55,842 nt of DNA, taken from contig CAXTVT010000014.1 of NCBI GenBank assembly GCA_964247745.1, positions 1-55,842 of the forward strand. The letters are read 5' to 3'. The position numbers and the translations under genes are program-made. This document shows positions 50,358 through 55,842 of this stretch, in pieces. This DNA comes from RH-AL1 sp964247745. GTDB taxonomy: Bacteria > Pseudomonadota > Alphaproteobacteria > Rhizobiales > Beijerinckiaceae. A model generated the notes under the pieces. That model did not search any database. It had not been told where the DNA came from and saw nothing but the letters and a program-made list of their open reading frames with translations. Numbering within the stretch: position 1 is the first letter of the stretch; every line of letters starts with the position of its first letter.

Positions 50358-50666
50358 GTGGAACCCATGAAGCCCATGGAGCCGATGAAACCCATGGAAC
50401 CCATGGAACCGATGAAGCCGATGTCGGGCGGCGAAGCGTGGTGGCCATCGGACCTCGGCAAACCGTCCTCGAGCGGCGGACAGAACGACATGCGCTACGC
50501 CTTCTTTCCCGATAAACACCGGCTGCTGGTCGAGCGAGGAGGCCAGGCGACCACCTACGACAGCGGCGATCACGACATCGGCGGCGTGCAGCAGCAGAAC
50601 GGCGGCGATCCGGAGTTCAGCTCGTCGCAGGGCACCGTCAAGCTGTCCGACCTTAAGCGGATTTGA
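50358..50666 (+). CDS. protein with MEPMK repeat and WWP...QND...YAFFP domain, copy 1
   Basis: The 102-residue protein starts at GTG 50358 with AGGAGG seven nt upstream. The first 22 residues are a low-complexity run of Glu-Pro-Met-Lys/Glu units. The rest is a compact domain: WWPSDLGKPSSSGGQNDMRY, AFFPDKHRLLVERGGQATTY, DSGDHDIGGVQQQNGGD and GTVKLSDLKRI. The same domain is repeated in the next gene. No signal peptide. The repeat is made of Met-Pro-rich units and is unlike any neighbour. The stop overlaps the TTG start of the next gene. Confidence 0.75.
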   Translation: MEPMKPMEPMKPMEPMEPMKPMSGGEAWWPSDLGKPSSSGGQNDMRYAFFPDKHRLLVERGGQATTYDSGDHDIGGVQQQNGGDPEFSSSQGTVKLSDLKRI

Positions 50667-51370
50667 CCGTGGCCGTTACACCGACGGACTTAGCCCGCGG
50701 ATCTACGCAGGAGATCGGACGCCGACACGGCGTCCCATCCGAAGCCGTCGAAACTCTCGTGGAGGCGATCCGGCAAGGCGGGGGGCAGCAGGCGCAGTTC
50801 TCTCATCCTGCACTCGGTGGCATGGGGCAATGGTCGCGCGGCGGCGGGATCATGATCGGCGACATGTTCAACCATTCGCTCAAGGCGAAGGTCGAGCAGC
50901 TTTGCGAGGATCTCGCGCGATGCGGCGAAGAGCCAAGCTCGGACGACTGGTGGCCGCGTGATCTGGGTCGTCCCTCGTCGGTCGGCAGCCAGAACGACGA
51001 GGCCTACGCGTTCTTTCCGGAGCCACGCCGTCTCGCCCTCCGCGACGCCAATGGTGTCCGCCTCTACGAGACCGGCGACCACCGCATCAGCGGCGTCTCG
51101 CAACAGCAGGGCAGGAGTCGAGACCTCGTCTTCATCAGCCAGCACGGCATGGTTCGCCCCGCCGATCTCCAGCCCGTCCAAAGACACTTGACCTCGGATC
51201 CGGCCCCAGAGCCGCCGCCACGCGTGCCGGACGCTCGCCCACGGCAGAACGCCGAACCCGGTGTCGATGCCGTCGCCTTGATCGAGCGCCTTTACGAGCT
51301 CCAGCGGAAAGGCGTGCTGACCGTGGAAGAATTCGCGGCCAAAAAAAGCGAGCTGCTCTCGCGTCTCTGA
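50663..51370 (+). CDS. SHOCT-domain protein with WWP...QND...YAFFP domain, copy 2
   Basis: The 235-residue protein has an N-terminal helical part (LARGSTQEIGRRHGVPSEAVETLVEAIRQGGGQ, FSHPALGGMGQWSRGG). The middle domain is homologous to the previous gene: WWPRDLGRPSSVGSQNDEAY, AFFPEPRRLALRDANGVRLY, TGDHRISGVSQQQGRSRD. A Pro-rich linker leads to a C-terminal SHOCT motif (VALIERLYELQRKGVLTVEEFAAKKSELLSRL). SHOCT segments are often found at the ends of proteins and mediate oligomerisation. Start at TTG 50663 (TTGA overlap) or GTG 50669. Function unknown; the two gene products probably work together. Confidence 0.8.
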   Translation: MTVAVTPTDLARGSTQEIGRRHGVPSEAVETLVEAIRQGGGQQAQFSHPALGGMGQWSRGGGIMIGDMFNHSLKAKVEQLCEDLARCGEEPSSDDWWPRDLGRPSSVGSQNDEAYAFFPEPRRLALRDANGVRLYETGDHRISGVSQQQGRSRDLVFISQHGMVRPADLQPVQRHLTSDPAPEPPPRVPDARPRQNAEPGVDAVALIERLYELQRKGVLTVEEFAAKKSELLSRL

Positions 51371-51388
51371 CAAGATGCCGCCGATCGC

Positions 51389-52294
51389 CTAAAATGCGGA
51401 TTGCTTCAGGTCGATTGCGAACAGGTTGGTTTCGGCCGCAATGAACAGTCGGCGGCCGTCGGCGCCCCCGAAGCAGCAATTGCCCGCCGTCGACGGTGTC
51501 GGGATGAAGCCGAGTCGCTTTCGGTCGGACGCGTAGACGTGGATGCCGTCGCCGGCCGTGCACCACAGCCAGCCGCGGCGGTCCACGGCAAATCCATCGG
51601 GCACGCCGTGGTCCGTGCGGCAGAAGAAGCGGCGCCCGCTCAGCGTGCCATCGGCGCCGACATCGAAGGCCAGGACGTCGTGGGTCGGGCCGCCGATCGA
51701 ACGTGCCGTGTCGGAGATGTAGAGCGTCTTGCCGTCGGGCGAGAAGAACAGGCCGTTGGGCTGCTCGAAATCGGCCATGCGTCGCAATTCCCCTCGTCGC
51801 TCGTCGAAGCGATAGACGCTGCGATGGTCGAGTTCCGGCTCGCCGAGGCAGCCTTGGCGCGGGTTGAGCATCCCGAAGGTCGGGTCGGTGAACCAGATCG
51901 CTCCGTCGGCCGCCACGGTGATGTCGTTGGGCGTGTTGAGGCGGCGACCTTCGTAATGCGTCACCAGCGGTGTCGCCGGGCTGCCTTTCTGGTCGGAGCG
52001 GCTGATGCAGCGACGGCCGTGCTCGCAATGCACGACCCTCCCCCCGTGATCGAGCGCGTTGGCGTTGATGAAGTGCGTGTGGCCGATCTCGACCTCGACG
52101 CGACCGTCGTCGGGGTACCAGGTCATGATGCGCTGGATCGGGATGTCCGACCAGATCAAGCGGTTCTCCGCCGGCAGCCACAGCGGACCCTCGCTGTGCG
52201 CGGCATGCTCGTAAAGCCGAAGCAGCGGGCTGGTGCGCTCGATCACAGCCTCCAGCCGGTCGTCGTCGATCTGCACGCCGGTGAAGCTCGCCAT
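51389..52294 (-). CDS. SMP-30/gluconolactonase family hydrolase
   Basis: The 301-residue protein is a six-bladed beta-propeller of the SMP-30/gluconolactonase family, which opens lactones of sugar acids. Metal and active-site motifs are SEGPLWLPAENRLIWSDIP (Glu ligand), TPNDITVAADGAIWFTDPTFGML, QPNGLFFSPDGKTLYISDTAR, and VPDGFAVDRRGWLWCTAGDGIHVYASD. The metal-ligand Glu, Asn and Asp residues look intact. The ATG at 52294 is used; the frame continues upstream to 52345. The natural lactone is not known. It is divergent from the acyl-CoA ligase gene. Confidence 0.9.
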   Translation of the reverse strand: MASFTGVQIDDDRLEAVIERTSPLLRLYEHAAHSEGPLWLPAENRLIWSDIPIQRIMTWYPDDGRVEVEIGHTHFINANALDHGGRVVHCEHGRRCISRSDQKGSPATPLVTHYEGRRLNTPNDITVAADGAIWFTDPTFGMLNPRQGCLGEPELDHRSVYRFDERRGELRRMADFEQPNGLFFSPDGKTLYISDTARSIGGPTHDVLAFDVGADGTLSGRRFFCRTDHGVPDGFAVDRRGWLWCTAGDGIHVYASDRKRLGFIPTPSTAGNCCFGGADGRRLFIAAETNLFAIDLKQSAF

Positions 52295-52504
52295 GGTTTC
52301 GGGAGCTCCGGGGCGGCGGAGCAGGCAGGGCTTGTCGCTTGGCATGCCAGCGCAATCTACGCCCGAGACAAAAGTTCGCCGGCCTGGGCCGCCGAACCCC
52401 GCCGAACGGTTGGATTGCAAGCCGCGGCGCGTCGTTCTATCTAGCTTCACGTAAACGTCACCTGCTTCTGCTTTACGGAGAGGTGATCGGTCGAGCGGAA
52501 TGCC

Positions 52505-54136
52505 ATGGACGACCTTGTCACCAGCCGCACCGTAGCGGCGCATCAGCTTCTGGAGCAGGCTGCGACGGCTTACCCGGACGCGCCTGCAATCGATTTCCTC
52601 GGTCGCACCTGGAGCTACCGCACGCTCGAGGCCGCGGTGGATCGCGTCTCCGCAGGCCTGCAGGCGATCGGCGTTCGCAGGGGCGACCGCGTCGGCCTTT
52701 GCCTGCCCAACACGCCGTTCAGCGTCATCGGCTACTACGCCGCGCTCAAGGCCGGTGCGATCGTTGTCAACTTCAGCCCGCTCTACGTCGGCCGCGAGTT
52801 GGAGCAACAGATCCGCGATAGTGGCACCAGCGTCATGCTGACGATCGACGTGGCGGAGATCCACGCCAAGGTTGCGAAAGCCTGCGCGCGTGCGGGCGCC
52901 GGCACGGTGGTGCTTTGCTGCCTGGCCGACGCGCTGCCCCGCGCCAAAGCGGCCTTGTATCGCGTGATGAAGCGCAGGAGCATCGCAAGGCTGCCGCAGG
53001 ACGGGTGCCACGTCGCATTCGGCGCGCTACTCACGGAAACGCGCGCCTTCACGCCCGTCGAAATCGGCGCCGAGGACGTCGCCGTCCTGCAATACACCGG
53101 CGGCACCACCGGCACCCCCAAGGGCGCTGTGCTGACCCACGCCAACATCCTGGCCAATGTCGAGCAGAACGTCGCCTTCGACCCGACGCGGCGCATGAGC
53201 GAGGAACGCGTCTTCGGCGTGATCCCGCTGTTCCACGTCTTCGCGATGACCGTCGTCATGAACTACGCGGTGCGCATGGCGGCCCAGATGGTGCTGCTGC
53301 CGCGCTTCGAGCTCGACGCCGCGTTGAAGGCGATGATGCGCACCAAGCCGACGGTGTTCCCCGGCGTCCCGACGCTGTACGGCGCCATCGCCGGGCGTGC
53401 CCAGGCCAAGCGCGCCGATCTTTCCTTCGTACGGCTCTGCATCTCCGGCGGCGCGCCGCTGCCTCAGGAGGTCGGCGCCTTGTTCGAGAAGGTTACCGGC
53501 GCCAAGCTGGTGGAAGGCTACGGCCTCACCGAGACGTCGCCCGTGGTTACGTGCAACCCGGCGCACGGCGAGGTCAAACACGGCTCGATCGGCCTGCCGC
53601 TGGTCGATACGGTCGTGGAGATACGCGATCCCGTGACCCGCGCGCTGATGCCCGAGGGGGACAAGGGCGAGCTGGTGGTGCGCGGGCCGCAGGTCATGCG
53701 CGGCTACTGGAACAAACCGGAGGAGACCGCCGCCGTGCTCGACGAACACGGGCTGCGCACCGGCGACATCGGCTACAAGGATGCCGATGGCTACATCTTC
53801 ATCGTCGACCGCATCAAGGACATCATTCTGTCCGGCGGCTTCAACGTCTATCCCCGCACGATCGAGGATGCGCTCTACCAGCATCCGGACGTCCGCGAGG
53901 CGATCGCGCTCGGCGTGCCCGACGCCTATCGCGGACAATCGGCCAAAGCCTTCGTCGTGCTGCGCGATGGCGCCACGACGACGCCCGCCGACCTTTCGAC
54001 CTTCTTGGAAGGCTATCTCTCGAAGATCGAGCGGCCGCGAGAGATCGTGATCCGCGGATCTCTGCCGAAGACGGCGGTGGGCAAGCTCTCCCGCAAGGAA
54101 CTGGTCGCCGAGGAGACGGCGAAGGTGTCGGCATGA
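52505..54136 (+). CDS. long-chain fatty-acid-CoA ligase (AMP-binding)
   Basis: The 543-residue enzyme activates a carboxylic acid to its CoA thioester via the acyl-AMP. The AMP-binding motif is VLQYTGGTTGTPKGAVLTH. Further parts are VEGYGLTETSPVV, the TGD motif in GLRTGDIGYKD and the C-terminal catalytic Lys in LPKTAVGKLSRKEL. The RIKDIILSGGFNVYPRTIEDALYQHPDVREAIALGVPD hinge region is typical of fatty acyl ligases. It is the first gene of an operon; its stop overlaps the ATG of the MerR gene (ATGA). Chain-length preference is not decided. Confidence 0.93.
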   Translation: MDDLVTSRTVAAHQLLEQAATAYPDAPAIDFLGRTWSYRTLEAAVDRVSAGLQAIGVRRGDRVGLCLPNTPFSVIGYYAALKAGAIVVNFSPLYVGRELEQQIRDSGTSVMLTIDVAEIHAKVAKACARAGAGTVVLCCLADALPRAKAALYRVMKRRSIARLPQDGCHVAFGALLTETRAFTPVEIGAEDVAVLQYTGGTTGTPKGAVLTHANILANVEQNVAFDPTRRMSEERVFGVIPLFHVFAMTVVMNYAVRMAAQMVLLPRFELDAALKAMMRTKPTVFPGVPTLYGAIAGRAQAKRADLSFVRLCISGGAPLPQEVGALFEKVTGAKLVEGYGLTETSPVVTCNPAHGEVKHGSIGLPLVDTVVEIRDPVTRALMPEGDKGELVVRGPQVMRGYWNKPEETAAVLDEHGLRTGDIGYKDADGYIFIVDRIKDIILSGGFNVYPRTIEDALYQHPDVREAIALGVPDAYRGQSAKAFVVLRDGATTTPADLSTFLEGYLSKIERPREIVIRGSLPKTAVGKLSRKELVAEETAKVSA

Positions 54137-54585
54137 CACTCGCGCTGAATACGGCCGTCAAGGGCTCGCGCAAGCGCCGGCTGCCGGACGGCGAGGCGCT
54201 CGCCACCGTTACGTATCTCGCGGCCGAACTCGGCATCACCGCACGCACATTGCGCTTCTACGAGGACCAGGGACTGATCCAGCCGCGCCGGCTCGGGGCC
54301 ACCCGCGTCTACTCGAACCGCGAGCGCGCGCGAATGATCCTGATCCTGCGCGGCAAGCGTCTCGGGTTCTCGATCCGCGAGATCAAGGACTACCTCGATC
54401 TGTACGATGCTGACCCGCGCCACGAGACCCAGACTCGGGCGCTTCTCGCCAAGATCGCCCAGCGCCGCGTCCAGCTCGAAGAGCAGCGCGTCGCCATCAC
54501 CGAAGCGCTCGACGGCCTCGCGGCAATGGAGCGCGATGCCGAAGCCCAGCTCGCCCGCCAGGGCCTCCGCCGCAAGATGTCGTAA
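54133..54585 (+). CDS. MerR-family transcriptional regulator of the fatty-acid operon
   Basis: The 150-residue protein has a MerR helix-turn-helix (YLAAELGITARTLRFYEDQGLIQPRRLGATRVYSNRERARM) followed by a helical dimerisation region with a coiled coil (QRRVQLEEQRVAITEALDGLAAME). The usual metal-binding Cys are absent, so it is of the LiuR/acyl-CoA-degradation type rather than a metal sensor. ATG at 54133 overlaps the acyl-CoA ligase stop codon (ATGA). Its place inside the operon suggests it controls the same genes, possibly with acyl-CoA as ligand (inference). Confidence 0.9.
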   Translation: MTLALNTAVKGSRKRRLPDGEALATVTYLAAELGITARTLRFYEDQGLIQPRRLGATRVYSNRERARMILILRGKRLGFSIREIKDYLDLYDADPRHETQTRALLAKIAQRRVQLEEQRVAITEALDGLAAMERDAEAQLARQGLRRKMS

Positions 54586-54596
54586 GGACCAGACCC

Positions 54597-55733
54597 ATGA
54601 AGACCATCGTCATCGCCGGCTATGCCCGCTCGCCCTTCACGCTGGCGAAGAAGGGCGCGCTGACCAGGGTGCGGCCCGACGACCTCGTCGCCGACGTCGT
54701 GCGTGCGCTGGTGTCGCGCACCGGAGTCGATCCCAACGAGATCGAGGACCTGATCCTGGGTTGCGCGTTTCCCGAGGGCGAGCAGGGCCTCAACATGGCA
54801 CGGCTCGTGGCGCTGCAGGCCGACCTGCCGCTGTCGGTCGGCGGCGCCACGGTGAACCGCTTCTGCGGCTCCTCCATGCATGCGATCCACATCGCCGCCG
54901 GGCAGATCGGAATCGGTGCCGGCGACGCCTTCATCTGCGCCGGGGTCGAGAGCATGACCCGGGTGCCGATGGGCGGCTACAATCCGATGCCAAACCCGAC
55001 GCTCAACGCCAAGCAGCCCGGCGCCTACATCGGCATGGGCGACACGGCGGAGAACGTCGCGCGGCGCTGGCAGATCACTCGTGCCGCCCAGGAGGAGCTG
55101 GCGCTGCGCTCGCACCAGCGTGCCGCCGCCGCTCAGAAGGACGGCAGGTTCGCCGACGAGATCGTGCCGATCCAAACCAACGGCCACGCCGTCGACGCCG
55201 ACGGCTGCATCCGCGCCGACACATCGAAGGAGGCGCTCGCCGGTCTGAAGCCGGCTTTCGATCAGGAAGGCTCGGTCACCGCCGGTACCTCCTCGCCGGT
55301 CACCGACGGCGCCGCCGCCGTGCTGGTCTGCTCGGAGGAGTTCGCGGCGCGGCATGGCCTCGAGCCGCTGGCGCGCCTCGCCTCCGTTGCGGTGTCGGGC
55401 TGCGAGCCCGACATCATGGGGATCGGACCCGTCAAGGCGACCCGCAAGGCGCTGGCGCGGGCCGGCATCGACATGGGGCAGATCGACGTCGTCGAGCTGA
55501 ACGAGGCCTTCGCCGCGCAGGCGTTGGCCTGCATGCGCGAGCTTGGCATTCGCGACGAGACGCTGAACCTCGACGGCGGCGCCCTGGCGCTGGGCCACCC
55601 GCTCGGCGCCACCGGCGCCCGCATCACTGGTAAGGCGGCGAGCTTGCTGAAGCGCGAGGGCGGCCGCTACGCGCTCGCTACGCAATGCATCGGTGGCGGC
55701 CAAGGCATCGCCACCATCATGGAGCGCCTGTGA
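54597..55733 (+). CDS. acetyl-CoA acyltransferase (thiolase)
   Basis: The 378-residue thiolase cleaves 3-ketoacyl-CoA in beta-oxidation. The acylated Cys is in VNRFCGSSMHAIHIAAG (about residue 90), NEAFAAQALACMRELG carries the conserved Asn-Glu, the His is in GGALALGHPLGATGAR, and the second Cys in LATQCIGGGQG. All active-site parts are intact. It lies 11 nt after the MerR gene and its stop overlaps the next ATG (TGATG), so it is in the same operon as a partner of the dehydrogenase. Confidence 0.95.
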   Translation: MKTIVIAGYARSPFTLAKKGALTRVRPDDLVADVVRALVSRTGVDPNEIEDLILGCAFPEGEQGLNMARLVALQADLPLSVGGATVNRFCGSSMHAIHIAAGQIGIGAGDAFICAGVESMTRVPMGGYNPMPNPTLNAKQPGAYIGMGDTAENVARRWQITRAAQEELALRSHQRAAAAQKDGRFADEIVPIQTNGHAVDADGCIRADTSKEALAGLKPAFDQEGSVTAGTSSPVTDGAAAVLVCSEEFAARHGLEPLARLASVAVSGCEPDIMGIGPVKATRKALARAGIDMGQIDVVELNEAFAAQALACMRELGIRDETLNLDGGALALGHPLGATGARITGKAASLLKREGGRYALATQCIGGGQGIATIMERL

Positions 55734-55842
55734 TGGCGAACGGCGGGATCAAGAAAGTCGCGGTGATCGGCTCGGGCGTCATGGGCTCGGGCATCGCCGC
55801 GCAGATCGCCAATGCCGGCGTGCCGGTGCTGCTGCTCGACAT
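55733..55842 (+). CDS. 3-hydroxyacyl-CoA dehydrogenase (3' end outside window)
   Basis: Only the first 36 codons are in the window (MANGGIKKVAVIGSGVMGSG). The Rossmann motif GxGxxG followed by IAAQIANAGVPVLLLD matches the NAD-binding start of 3-hydroxyacyl-CoA dehydrogenases. The ATG overlaps the thiolase stop. Given the operon it is probably the FadB-like dehydrogenase, which may also carry an enoyl-CoA hydratase domain outside the window. Confidence 0.9.
   Translation, partial: MANGGIKKVAVIGSGVMGSGIAAQIANAGVPVLLLD

Overview
The window is high-GC alphaproteobacterial chromosome, most likely from the order Hyphomicrobiales (Rhizobiales). The evidence is a K+-independent membrane pyrophosphatase, Bpt-type N-end-rule transferase, zinc-free L31, PSD_A-type phosphatidylserine decarboxylase, a malic enzyme fused to a phosphotransacetylase-like domain, a Suv3-like helicase, and many small secreted proteins of kinds common in that order. 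It is gene-dense and mostly housekeeping. I saw no rRNA or tRNA gene, insertion sequence, prophage, integrase or CRISPR array. Both ends cut genes: hppA at the left and a 3-hydroxyacyl-CoA dehydrogenase at the right.

Layout. 1-6.5 kb: hppA, a secreted CMD-like protein, thiL, gatA-gatC and ruvX. 6.5-10.7 kb: small secreted proteins, psd, the coupled trio pdxH-NUDIX-TIGR02301, and a lipoprotein. 10.7-15 kb: an alpha/beta-hydrolase lipoprotein, a TPR lipoprotein, rpsU, mobA and rlpA. 15-20 kb: plsC, a DedA/YqaA membrane protein, dsbB, secreted peptides, bpt and rpmE. 20-27.4 kb: DUF1330-mogA, ampG, a formyltransferase, ssb, a histidine phosphatase, polyprenyl diphosphate synthase and DUF2007-trmN6. 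27.4-32.5 kb: CYTH protein-maeB, a MNT/HEPN pair and ispG. 32.8-35.6 kb: a NarL-type response regulator, an MscS channel and small membrane proteins. 35.8-42.3 kb: ndk, a Zn alcohol dehydrogenase, an arsR-metallothionein operon, a diguanylate cyclase, and divergent katA/oxyR. 42.3-50.3 kb: a Suv3-like helicase with a long disordered tail, three secreted proteins (two are tandem DUF4142 paralogues) and rpsA. 50.3-55.8 kb: two genes sharing a WWP...QND...YAFFP domain, an SMP-30 protein, and an acyl-CoA ligase - MerR - thiolase - 3-hydroxyacyl-CoA dehydrogenase operon.

The most informative finds are these. (1) A 53-residue metallothionein gene lies 33 nt downstream of an ArsR/SmtB repressor that keeps the complete alpha-5 zinc site. 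A TTGACA promoter and an SmtB-like operator precede it, so this looks like a self-contained zinc-responsive metallothionein operon arranged in tandem rather than divergently. (2) A MNT/HEPN (MntA/HepT-like) pair has an intact nucleotidyltransferase, but the expected catalytic histidine of the HEPN toxin is arginine. (3) A diguanylate cyclase has an apparent 1-nt deletion near the end of its GGDEF domain. (4) A GGGATC hexamer array encodes the (Ile-Gly)6 signal-peptide core of a secreted protein. (5) Two overlapping genes share an uncharacterised WWP/YAFFP domain; one has a Met-Glu-Pro-Met-Lys repeat and the other a SHOCT tail. Stop/start overlaps of the GTGA, TTGA or ATGA type are frequent and point to widespread translational coupling.
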